A program made the translations under genes and the position numbers. Positions 56,077 to 64,000 of a stretch of 64,000 bases of DNA are shown one piece after another. Origin of the DNA: JAPORK01 sp026710285. Lineage in GTDB: Bacteria; Pseudomonadota; Gammaproteobacteria; Pseudomonadales; Endozoicomonadaceae. The notes below the pieces were generated by a model that searched no databases, was not told where the DNA came from, and was given only the letters and a program-made list of their open reading frames with translations. Position 1 is the first letter of the stretch. Each line of letters starts with the position of its first letter. Location of the stretch: the NCBI GenBank assembly GCA_965201045.1, contig OZ241746.1, positions 1,302,001 to 1,366,000 of the forward strand. The letters run 5' to 3'.

Positions 56077-56125
56077 CGCCGTAAAACTCTGTCCTTCAGG
56101 ACAGAGATATAAGGCGGTTTTTTTT
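56077..56125 (+). terminator. Strong hairpin with U-tract after the ankyrin gene, similar to IS200/IS605-type ends
   Basis: CTCTGTCCT and AGGACAGAG form a 9-base stem with a TC loop (56087-56106), enclosed by an outer CGCC/GGCG stem, and followed by eight T. It can serve as a Rho-independent terminator. The words CGCCGTAAAA and GTCCTTCAGGAC are shared with the remnants at 19560 and 53118, so it probably derives from a mobile-element end. Confidence 0.65.
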
Positions 56126-56244
56126 AGTTTCTGTTGATTCAAATCCGATCAAACCCTTGTGTATCAGAATATGATTTATATAAGTCATTAACAGCATTTT
56201 TTGTGCATTTAAATAAAGAGAAAAAAATAAAATTGAAGCATGTT

Positions 56245-56928
56245 TTAGCTATACATAAAGCTTGAATTCTTTTCTTCAGCATCGTTATAGATGCCATCAC
56301 ACGCTATATGCAACTTTATTATTTTATCTTCTAAACTCATCAGATCATCAATAATAACAGGCTCACCATTGCCAGATGTCACATTTATCGACATTCTGTT
56401 AAGAAGCTGAAAGCAAACCTCTCCATTCGACAAAATAGCTTTCTGTTTGGGTGTGAAAACGTCAAAACGCCTTACTAACGAGCTATAAGCAATCATTGCG
56501 CAAAAAATTCGCACATCGGTTCCGTGACTGTTTTTAAACATTAGATAAAGGGGGATTGCCACTTCTTCATTGGCAGCCGAATTTTTGTGTGCCAAATTTT
56601 TTTCCTCTAACTTTCTGCACCTGCTTTCCTGATGAGCAAATGCTGACCAGTCCAGCGGTATTTGAGCAGAGTAATGATTGTATTTTTTGTGTTGCGTTTT
56701 GTCACTTGTATCGCCATCTGTCTTTTTTAGCTCTGATGCTTCCGGATTTATAAAAAAGCGATCAATATTTGCTGAAAACTCTATTTTTGGTTCTGATATG
56801 TTAAGTTTACCCGTAATCTCTCGTAATGCTTGCACATTGACATCAAGCTCTAACTGTATGCTCAATGCTTTTAAACAAAGAGGAAATAAACTAAAAACAA
56901 CAATAATTAACTTAGAAAAATACTTCAT
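56245..56928 (-). CDS. Hypothetical secreted protein (227 aa)
   Basis: I do not recognise the family. The N-terminus is a clear signal peptide (MKYFSKLIIVVFSLFPLCLKALS), after which the mature protein of about 205 residues is polar, with a KKTDGDTSDKTQHKKYNHY linker and few cysteines (four in the mature part). The body contains IPLYLMFKNSHGTDVRIFCAMIAYSS, suggesting a compact beta-rich domain. It is a single gene, with a 229-base gap to the next gene on the same strand. Export to the periplasm or beyond is likely. Confidence 0.65.
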   Translation of the reverse strand: MKYFSKLIIVVFSLFPLCLKALSIQLELDVNVQALREITGKLNISEPKIEFSANIDRFFINPEASELKKTDGDTSDKTQHKKYNHYSAQIPLDWSAFAHQESRCRKLEEKNLAHKNSAANEEVAIPLYLMFKNSHGTDVRIFCAMIAYSSLVRRFDVFTPKQKAILSNGEVCFQLLNRMSINVTSGNGEPVIIDDLMSLEDKIIKLHIACDGIYNDAEEKNSSFMYS

Positions 56929-57157
56929 TTTATTATACTGCTATAGTTATGCGATAAAATTTCGTTGTTATTTTAATACCTTGTGGATGTTTATACACAA
57001 ATATTATACGTTCAGTTTCAATGAACGGGCAAGAGTAGTAAACGTTATTGGTCGTGTCAAATTTTTTATCCTTAATATTTTCTGTTTACAGGTAAAACTG
57101 ATGACAATTTTTAGCCGGATTGCATATAATCATCTGGCAGGTCAAATCAACAGTATC

Positions 57158-57841
57158 TCAGGATATTTGTTGATAAGTTCGTGCGGCTTTTACCTGTACG
57201 ATTTTACGTTCCGGCAATATAAGCGCAGATAAATCATTACCATAAACACACCCGCTATCAAGTCCGGTCACATTATCCCTCACAACAAGTCCCCGTTTTG
57301 CCCAGTGACCAAAGATAACTAATTTTTTCCCTGTGTAAAAGTCAAACCATGGCGGATCGTTCTCACAGTTGAGTGACTCGCCTTTTCCATCCCAGGTACG
57401 AATGGTTGTAAGAATGTGTGGGTCTGTTTTTTCCACAGGAAGAGAGGGGTGTAAACCAGCATGAACAACAAGAAATTCAGATGTTGCAATAAACAGCGGC
57501 AGATGTTCAAACCAATCCTGCCACTGCTCAATATCAGGTAACATATTTTGTTTTAGCTGTAAAAAACCTGAATACGGTGGTTTTTTTCCCTGAAGATAAA
57601 GCATAAAAGCATATTCATGATTACCCGCTACAACTTCAGCATTGATTTCACGACAAAACTGTAGTGTTTTAAATGGATATGGACCCTTACTGATAACATC
57701 CCCTGTCATAATCAGCCGGTCTGACTGAGGGCTATAAGCGACCTTTTTCAATATAGCCTGCAATTCATCAAAACACCCATGAACATCACCGATGATAATG
57801 GTTCGTGTATAATCACCGGTTTGGTTTGATTTTCCGGACAT
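57158..57841 (-). CDS. ApaH/PrpE-like metallophosphoesterase
   Basis: The 227-residue protein has the calcineurin-like metal motifs in order: GDVHGCFDELQAIL near residue 18, MTGDVISKGP near 45, GNHEYAFML near 73, a VVHAGLHPS motif near 124 and GHWAKRG near 179, then LDSGCVYGNDLSAL. These provide ligands for two metal ions. The layout fits bis(5'-nucleosyl)-tetraphosphatases and PrpE or PrpA-like protein phosphatases; substrate cannot be settled from sequence. It has no signal peptide. It lies next to a hypothetical secreted protein on the same strand but 229 bases apart, so no operon is implied. Confidence 0.82.
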   Translation of the reverse strand: MSGKSNQTGDYTRTIIIGDVHGCFDELQAILKKVAYSPQSDRLIMTGDVISKGPYPFKTLQFCREINAEVVAGNHEYAFMLYLQGKKPPYSGFLQLKQNMLPDIEQWQDWFEHLPLFIATSEFLVVHAGLHPSLPVEKTDPHILTTIRTWDGKGESLNCENDPPWFDFYTGKKLVIFGHWAKRGLVVRDNVTGLDSGCVYGNDLSALILPERKIVQVKAARTYQQIS

Positions 57842-58250
57842 GAAATACTCACTGTTACTAAATGTCTTGTGACACCTGAAAATACAGACAGATTTATGTT
57901 GTTTTGTATTTTGGAGTCAAAATTTGTGTTTGCTGTAAGGTTTATTCTGCAACCCCGTAAACATTCCAAAACAGACTGTTTACCCGGCTATTATACGCTT
58001 AATTGTAACCGCTTATCAATGTAATACGGCACAACAAATTTTTACCATCAGGTTAATGTTTAAGCAGAGGTTAGCCAGCATGGTTGACCTGCCAGGTTAT
58101 GCCTGTGGCTGAGTATAACAATATCCGGAATCAGTGCAAAATGGTTATTGAATATAAACAAGCTTGTCCAGATCTCTGGCAGTGAGGAACAAAGATTCAG
58201 GTGTAAATCTCTAACTGAGCAAATGAATTACTGTGTAGAGTGGAAAAAAT
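57842..58250. other. Divergent intergenic region before the 1310-aa gene
   Basis: I see no gene here. The region must contain promoters for the phosphoesterase and the large gene; no operator symmetry or hairpin stood out. Confidence 0.4.
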
Positions 58251-61200
58251 ATGGAAATTAATACATTCAGGTCGGTTGGGGGAGAGCAAGCTGGCAATGC
58301 TGTAAAAACAAGCTCACCAAAATCAGCAACAACTACATCCGGGGTTTTTGCCGGAAACCCTGTTTCAGTGCAAACAACAACTGAAACTATGCTGGATTGT
58401 GTTGATGATCAGGCAATTAATACCACTGAAAATACCAGAAACGTCCGGTCAACACGGCAGGTTCCGGAGGTAACGCCAGAATTATCATCAGCCATTGATA
58501 AAGCTGATAAGCCTTTTGCAGCCAGAGCAGACAGCCAGGAATATGAAGAGAAAACTTTAAGCTTACCTGTGCAAATAACTCCCCCCACCAGCTGGATGGG
58601 CGACCCTGATCTTGAGAGTATGTGGACCAAACACCTAAATCTGCAATGTAGATCAGATGAAATATTTAAGCTTTCAGAACAGAATGATAAAACCCAGAAA
58701 AATAAGGAAAAAGCACTGCTTCTTTTTCTTGACTATGTGGATTTAAGATCAGATTATCTCAGCTATCTGAGGAAAAATGGTGGTACATTAAAGTGGCTAA
58801 AATATACATTCGATACAAAAACGCCTGAAAAAAAAGATGGTAATTCTGCTGGATCTGAAAGATTTTGCCAGGCGATACAATATGATATATCCTGCGGTAT
58901 TATCCGCAATTCTGTCCATTTAGTTTACGAATGGGGTCTGTGTGATGCCATCTTATACAGCATTACAAATTGTTTATCGTGTGATCTCTCTGTCGCAGAT
59001 AAAAAACGTTTGCAGGATGTAAACCCGTCAGCAGAAGCTGCAAAAAATCTTCAAATTATGGGGGTGCTTAGTCTTTATCCGAAAAGCTGGTATCAAGATA
59101 GTTCATTTGCTCGTCTTTTCAGACAATTTATGAAGCATACTAATAATTATACTGAACACCTTAAGAAACAAACTAATTATGAGAGAATAAAGGAGGAGCT
59201 GCGCCAGGTTATACCTATTTGGTGTGAGACGATGAAGCACACTAATGAATATGCTGAATATCTTAAGAAACAAGCGGATTGTAAGAGAATAGAGGAGGAG
59301 CTGATCAGGGTCGAATCTGTTTGGTGTGATACGATGTTCACAACACTGTTACAAAAGACAGATACTTATATTTTTAAAAATTTAGATAAAAACGTAAAAG
59401 AATCAGTCTCATACCTGAGAGATAGATTATATTTTATTGGTTGCAGATCATCCAAACTTGCAGAAGCTGATCTGAAGACAATTAATGCTTTGTTATACCA
59501 TTGCAGATCTTTTTTATACAAAACTAACGACCATCCCACCGACAAAATGTTAGAGGCATTAGATCAGTTGAGTGTCCGAATTGCCACCGTAGAAATTTCC
59601 AAACCTAATACTTCTGGTGGCGACGCCTCCACTGGTTCTACGTATTTTGGTAGTGAATATTTTTCCTATTTATCATCAATCCTGAGCGTTAGCTCATGGT
59701 TACCATTTTCAGCACCTCAACCTAAAGTGGTTCACCCCCTGCCATCCTGTTGGCCATACTATGTTTCTATACTGGTACAGTTATCTGAAGTCAAAGCGCT
59801 CTGGATAATACCAAAAAAAGAGGAATGTTCTGACAAAGCGATAAAAGCAGAGGCAAGGATTGATGAACTCCTGCAAAAGCAACAAATCGAGGGTAAAGAA
59901 TGGAAGATTTTTGAACCTCATTCTTTTAAACCAGACAAAGAACATGAACCAGAAGTTACAGTGGAGCGGGTGAATGCTAATATAAACCCATATGATTATG
60001 ATACAATCGACGTGGCATTAACCGTCATTCCTGAAGGGATGACACTCATTAGAGAGTGGAAAATTTCGCAATCTGTAAAAATATCTAAGCTATCAACTCA
60101 GTTTTCACGTAATTATCCCAAAACCGCAGATCAACTTGAAGGTTTAGCAACAAAAGCAACAGCGTTAAGCCAGCGGCGACATGCTCTAAAGCTAGATTTT
60201 AGCCGAGAGAGTGATCTCACTAATGAAGATGTTATTCAGTGGGAATCAGATGCCAAAGTGTTGCTGGATGAATACGATGACTATCTTAAAAAGAATCCTT
60301 ATCAGATAAGCATTATAAGAGATATGACTTTTAAAATCCAGAGTGAGGGGAAAAAAATTTTTTTGGGAAATCATGCAACATTGCAAAGAATAAGATTGTT
60401 TTATACTGATATCGTACGCTTGCATGCTAATAATAAAAAGCATGAAATTATAGGTCTTATCAAACAGGCTATGGAAAAAAAAGATGCGAGTAAGACGATA
60501 AAAGTTATTACTCATAGAATGGATTATTTACTGGATAACTGGATCAAACAACAACTCTTTAGTGTTTGCCACCTGAATATTTATTGCAACAAAAACAATC
60601 TTGTGGAAAACTCATGTAGAGACCCTATAAAAATCTGTCTTAATGGTATAATTTTTTTTGTAAATCTCTATGAGACCGTTCGACTATTAAAACCCACTGA
60701 TGTTACAAAGGATAGTTCCACTATGGCTTGCTGGCATCAGTTTGAAAGTCATGTAAAAGCATACCTTGACAGTGGAAAAATAACTGAGTATTTTGATTTG
60801 CTTCGCCAACAGCTAGATAACGATAGTATCTGGTCAAAAAGTGATGACTACAGACAAGCGGTTACTTTATTAACTCCATACTTCTGTAAAGAATCTGTTA
60901 ACACTGTATGCTTTGATGATTATCTTACAATAAACTTTAATCCACAGGAAAAACCACTGACTGATTTATGCGTAAATATTACTATGTCAATGGCTATGCA
61001 CTCTTTTCAATACCATTTAGATTGCCTTAAGAGTAAAAAAATGACTGTGATGGAGTGGGAGCATAGTAAAAAGAATTTGCTGGCAATTACTAAATTTACT
61101 TTCGACGGACCTCTTTCCTGTTATTGGTTTCATTTACTCTATTTTGGATCCATAATTAAAAACAGGACAGACGAACTGGTTTCGCTCATTAAAAACAACT

Positions 61201-62183
61201 GTATACTCTCTGCCACTGTATCTTGTCCGGAAGGTGAAACTACCGTTGATCAAGGTGGAGATAGTCTGCCTGCAAATAAAGCCAGTAAGAAAGCAGAGCC
61301 TTCTGATAAATTATCAATATATACACAGCTAACAGAGGTTGAACGACAGAAGTTAGTAGAGAGTCTTTTAGAAGAGGAAGGAATTGTAAGCAAACCTCAA
61401 ATAGCTCATCAGGTAAAAAAGCAGTCTTTTACTGCACCAACGGCTGTATGGCGAACAGAAACCGAAAACACATCAGATAAACAGCAAGAGTCAACAGATG
61501 TAACAAAAATAGAAAACCAGGAAGATCTTCTTTTTAGTGAAGCTGAAAAAGCAATATGCAGTGATCCTGGTTTAGCTATTGAGCTGTTAGAAAAAATCAA
61601 TAGTAAGGCAACAGCAGAAAATAATGAAGCTGTTATTTACAGATCAGTGCTTGGTCTGGCGGAAGCTGCTGCACAACTTTTGTTACCACAGATAGCATAT
61701 ATTCCAAAAGCGACAAAAGTTCTTAAACAAATAGAAGCAGAAATGCAAAAAGCGCTGAAGGAGCAAACTTTCGAAATAAAATATAGTAACTACAAAAAGT
61801 TACTGGACTACATAGATTTAGCGCTTACACGGCACAGTGATATCAGCACAGGAATTAACAGGTATCAACGGTATCTTGATAGTGCTAAATACACCACTCA
61901 GGCTTTGGAATCAGAGACTCTGTCAACAGGTGCTGTAGGGGCAATAAAGGAGAAATGTGCAACATGCAAACAATACATAAAACAATATGCAGATTATATT
62001 ACTACTCTTCTTAAGTGCATAGAGTGCCGGAATAAAGCATTGCCTTATTTAATGCGCAATCAGGAACAATTGAGTGATGATGATCCTAAACGACGAGCCG
62101 CACGAAAACAAAATGCAATTCTTGTAAAAAAAGCAACTCAAACCTTTACCCATGTTTTGAATGAGCTTAAAAAATATAAGTAA
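58251..62183 (+). CDS. Large orphan protein (1310 aa), candidate secreted effector
   Basis: I do not recognise this protein. The first 100 residues are polar and rich in Ser, Thr, Ala and Gly without a signal peptide, a composition common in type III or type IV effector N-termini. The rest is charged and mostly helical, with many Cys and Trp residues. A 34-residue tandem duplication (102 bases, starting at 59130 and 59232, and a partial third from 59334) reads MKHTN-YxE-LKKQ-xxxRI-EEL. A Ser-rich hydrophobic patch (SYLSSILSVSSWLPFSAP, near residue 475) interrupts it. The C-terminal 250 residues are Lys/Glu-rich helices. No catalytic motif was seen. It is a single gene with a divergent neighbour. 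Its size and lack of known domains, beside an ankyrin gene, suggest a host-related role, which remains inference. Confidence 0.7.
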   Translation: MEINTFRSVGGEQAGNAVKTSSPKSATTTSGVFAGNPVSVQTTTETMLDCVDDQAINTTENTRNVRSTRQVPEVTPELSSAIDKADKPFAARADSQEYEEKTLSLPVQITPPTSWMGDPDLESMWTKHLNLQCRSDEIFKLSEQNDKTQKNKEKALLLFLDYVDLRSDYLSYLRKNGGTLKWLKYTFDTKTPEKKDGNSAGSERFCQAIQYDISCGIIRNSVHLVYEWGLCDAILYSITNCLSCDLSVADKKRLQDVNPSAEAAKNLQIMGVLSLYPKSWYQDSSFARLFRQFMKHTNNYTEHLKKQTNYERIKEELRQVIPIWCETMKHTNEYAEYLKKQADCKRIEEELIRVESVWCDTMFTTLLQKTDTYIFKNLDKNVKESVSYLRDRLYFIGCRSSKLAEADLKTINALLYHCRSFLYKTNDHPTDKMLEALDQLSVRIATVEISKPNTSGGDASTGSTYFGSEYFSYLSSILSVSSWLPFSAPQPKVVHPLPSCWPYYVSILVQLSEVKALWIIPKKEECSDKAIKAEARIDELLQKQQIEGKEWKIFEPHSFKPDKEHEPEVTVERVNANINPYDYDTIDVALTVIPEGMTLIREWKISQSVKISKLSTQFSRNYPKTADQLEGLATKATALSQRRHALKLDFSRESDLTNEDVIQWESDAKVLLDEYDDYLKKNPYQISIIRDMTFKIQSEGKKIFLGNHATLQRIRLFYTDIVRLHANNKKHEIIGLIKQAMEKKDASKTIKVITHRMDYLLDNWIKQQLFSVCHLNIYCNKNNLVENSCRDPIKICLNGIIFFVNLYETVRLLKPTDVTKDSSTMACWHQFESHVKAYLDSGKITEYFDLLRQQLDNDSIWSKSDDYRQAVTLLTPYFCKESVNTVCFDDYLTINFNPQEKPLTDLCVNITMSMAMHSFQYHLDCLKSKKMTVMEWEHSKKNLLAITKFTFDGPLSCYWFHLLYFGSIIKNRTDELVSLIKNNCILSATVSCPEGETTVDQGGDSLPANKASKKAEPSDKLSIYTQLTEVERQKLVESLLEEEGIVSKPQIAHQVKKQSFTAPTAVWRTETENTSDKQQESTDVTKIENQEDLLFSEAEKAICSDPGLAIELLEKINSKATAENNEAVIYRSVLGLAEAAAQLLLPQIAYIPKATKVLKQIEAEMQKALKEQTFEIKYSNYKKLLDYIDLALTRHSDISTGINRYQRYLDSAKYTTQALESETLSTGAVGAIKEKCATCKQYIKQYADYITTLLKCIECRNKALPYLMRNQEQLSDDDPKRRAARKQNAILVKKATQTFTHVLNELKKYK
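59130..59345 (+). repeat. 102-base tandem repeat in the 1310-aa gene
   Basis: ATGAAGCATACTAAT at 59130 recurs as ATGAAGCACACTAAT at 59232, and a third start (ACGATGTTCACAACA) follows at 59334. Each full unit encodes 34 residues. Confidence 0.75.
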
Positions 62184-62392
62184 AAGGTGTTTATTCAAAT
62201 TGTGGTATCAAAAGGTTTTTGTATGATTTTTATGCTTCCGGGTGGTTATAGCCCGGGACAAAAATAAAAGTTATTTTCAAAGCCTGCTCATCACTCCATA
62301 AATATTACGTTATAGTGTAGATGAGAAAGTATTATTACGACCATCCTGGTCGCAACTCGTTTTCAAACTTTCAGCAACACTGAGGATTGTAT

Positions 62393-63757
62393 ATGTCAAA
62401 ATCGTTTGACTATGACCTGATTGTCATTGGGGGAGGCTCCGGAGGAGTGCGCGCCAGCCGTATGGCTGCAAGTCATGGTAAAAAAGTCGCCCTGGTTGAA
62501 CACCAGGCACTGGGTGGTACCTGTGTTAATGTTGGGTGCGTACCGAAAAAATTATTTGTTTATAGCGCACACTTTGCGGAAGATTTTGATGACTCAAAAG
62601 GATTTGGCTGGTCAACAGATAAGCCATCATTTAACTGGCATACATTAAGAGATAACAAAACAAGTGAAGTTCATCGACTCAATAACATCTATAACAATTT
62701 ACTTGAAACAGTGGATGTGCAGTTAATTAAAGGAAGAGGAACATTACAGAATGCTCATACCGTTCGTGTAGACAATAAAGACTATACAGCTGCCCACATT
62801 TTACTTGCAACAGGTTCCAGACCTTTTATACCGGATATTCCAGGTTCTGAACATGCTTTAGTATCAGACGACATTTTTTACTTGGATGAACTGCCAGAAA
62901 AAATAGTGATAATTGGTGGAGGATATATTGCAGTTGAGTTTGCCTGTATCCTCAACAGCTTTGGCGTTGATACGACGCTGGCTTACCGTGGCGACATGTT
63001 GTTGCGTGGTTTTGATACAGATATTCGTCAACGTATCAGCACAGAGTTGATAAAAAAAGGAATTAAATGCCGCTTTAACAGCAATGTCAAATCTGTTGAT
63101 AAACAGGGAAATGGTCAACTCTGTCTGTCATGGGATAATGGTGAAAGCAGCAAAGCAGACCACATCCTGTTTGCAACCGGACGTATTTCCAACACTACTA
63201 ACCTGGGTCTTAATAATGTAAACATTTCCACTAAAAATAACGGAGATATTATTGTTGGTGATGATTATCAAACCAATATCCCCAGTATTTATGCGTTAGG
63301 TGATTTAACCGGCGGTAAAAAACTTACACCTGTTGCACTGGCTGAAGCAATGCATTTTGTTGATCAACTATATCATGGTAAAAAAGAAAAAATGGATTAT
63401 AGCAGTATTCCAACAGCCGTTTTTACCTTACCCAATATAGCCACAGTGGGTCTGACTGAAGAGGAAGCCAGAGATAAATACACCGAGATTAGTATATTTA
63501 AATCAGAATTTAAATCTCTAAAACATGCATTAAGTGGCAGAGATGAAAAAACTTTTATGAAAATAATTGTTGATAAAAAAACAGATAAAGTAGTCGGTTG
63601 TCATATGCTTGGTAATGATTCAGGAGAGATTATCCAGGGCATTGCTATTGCAATGAAAGCAGGTGCAACCAAAGCAATATTTGATAGTACAGTAGGGGTT
63701 CATCCAACGACAGCAGAAGAATTTGTAACCATGAGAGTTGCAACATCTTCTGACTAA
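62393..63757 (+). CDS. gor: Glutathione-disulfide reductase
   Basis: Gor reduces oxidised glutathione with NADPH and FAD, keeping the cytoplasm reduced. The 454-residue protein has the FAD motif DLIVIGGGSGGVRASRMAA, the redox-active disulfide GGTCVNVGCVPKKL near residues 40-53, the NAD(P) motif IVIIGGGYIAVEFACIL near 168, the FAD-binding YALGDLTG near 302, and the C-terminal catalytic base region VGVHPTTAEEFVT. I chose ATG at 62393 because GAGGA stands six bases upstream; the TTG at 62387 abuts that site directly. No further gene of the pathway is close. Confidence 0.94.
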   Translation: MSKSFDYDLIVIGGGSGGVRASRMAASHGKKVALVEHQALGGTCVNVGCVPKKLFVYSAHFAEDFDDSKGFGWSTDKPSFNWHTLRDNKTSEVHRLNNIYNNLLETVDVQLIKGRGTLQNAHTVRVDNKDYTAAHILLATGSRPFIPDIPGSEHALVSDDIFYLDELPEKIVIIGGGYIAVEFACILNSFGVDTTLAYRGDMLLRGFDTDIRQRISTELIKKGIKCRFNSNVKSVDKQGNGQLCLSWDNGESSKADHILFATGRISNTTNLGLNNVNISTKNNGDIIVGDDYQTNIPSIYALGDLTGGKKLTPVALAEAMHFVDQLYHGKKEKMDYSSIPTAVFTLPNIATVGLTEEEARDKYTEISIFKSEFKSLKHALSGRDEKTFMKIIVDKKTDKVVGCHMLGNDSGEIIQGIAIAMKAGATKAIFDSTVGVHPTTAEEFVTMRVATSSD

Positions 63758-63796
63758 CTGTATGCAAAGACCTGGTGACATCCCCTCTTACTAAAG

Positions 63797-64000
63797 GCTA
63801 TCTCCTGGTTACATTTTTTAAGCTCTGGTTTTTATTCACAGGTTTATTTTCTGCTGAACATACCAATCTTTACTGAATGTACAGTGGGCTGAGCCTGTCG
63901 AAGCATGGTTGCTTTTAATCTCTGGGCTTCGACAGGCTCAGCCTACGGATTTATGCCAAAAAGACTGGTATATTCACTAGCAGGCAACCTGTCAGGATAA
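63797..64000. repeat. Miniature inverted-repeat element copy, cut by window end
   Basis: The left end reads GCTATCTCCTGGTTACATTT and continues CTCTGGTTTTTATTCACAGG. The central hairpin GTGGGCTGAGCCTGTCGAAGC / GCTTCGACAGGCTCAGCC is well kept, followed by GACTGGTATATTCACTAGCAGG. The right terminus lies beyond base 64000. Confidence 0.7.

Noticed and set aside
1..64000. tRNA, rRNA or tmRNA genes
   Set aside because: I did not see the TTC-containing T-loop with an anticodon arm or any rRNA-like stretch. A covariance search would settle this.

Overview
The window is AT-rich bacterial chromosome. It opens inside dnaN and runs through recF and gyrB, the usual block next to the replication origin, so oriC and dnaA should lie just left of base 1. 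Two perfect parS centromere sites (in recF and gyrB) support this. The gene set (RhlB of Pseudomonas type, a fimT-pilV-pilW-pilX-pilY1-pilE minor pilin operon, lpoA-yraN-diaA, EttA, Mfd, Gor) indicates a gammaproteobacterium. Ankyrin repeats, eukaryote-like SRCR receptors, a very large orphan protein, gene decay, miniature elements and an IS suggest a host-associated or intracellular lineage. An Endozoicomonadaceae-like symbiont or parasite is my guess, at low confidence.

Layout. 1-5.3 kb: dnaN, recF, gyrB, gmhA. 6.0-8.3 kb (minus): lpoA-yraN-diaA. 8.6-10.0 kb: rhlB. 10.2-19.1 kb (minus): one operon of type IV pilus minor pilins with the adhesin PilY1, ending in a PAS-EAL protein whose EAL catalytic residues are degenerate, so probably a c-di-GMP sensor for pili. 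19.1-21.0 kb: a miniature element, a small two-helix membrane protein and AT-rich non-coding DNA. 21.0-25.0 kb: galE, an unrecognised 220-aa protein translationally coupled to a 45-residue DUF2256 zinc protein, and ettA.

25.4-49.0 kb is the striking part: four tandem paralogous units of about 5-6 kb, the first two separated by an IS1634-like element. Each unit has a conserved upstream block, a short ORF with a signal-like hydrophobic helix, a run of 10 or 11 A, and then, in another frame, a giant ORF. The giant ORF encodes three SRCR-like domains, a Cys-rich region, a C-terminal transmembrane helix and a tail. Copies 1-3 also carry a Ser/Thr-rich repeat stalk before the membrane helix. The architecture resembles a eukaryotic type I receptor. 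All four copies are out of frame at the same A-tract, which suggests expression through polymerase or ribosome slippage, or phase variation. Copies 1 and 2 carry further disabling mutations; copies 3 and 4 are otherwise intact. Copy 4 has a 350-residue tail with five repeats centred on tyrosines.

49.3-52.7 kb: mfd. 52.7-54.2 kb: a graveyard with miniature-element fragments and the end of a group II intron maturase. 54.2-56.0 kb: a 15-repeat ankyrin protein. 56.2-57.8 kb: a secreted hypothetical protein and an ApaH/PrpE-like phosphoesterase. 58.3-62.2 kb: a 1310-aa orphan protein. 62.4-63.8 kb: gor. A dispersed miniature inverted-repeat family occurs in at least five gaps and is cut by the window end.
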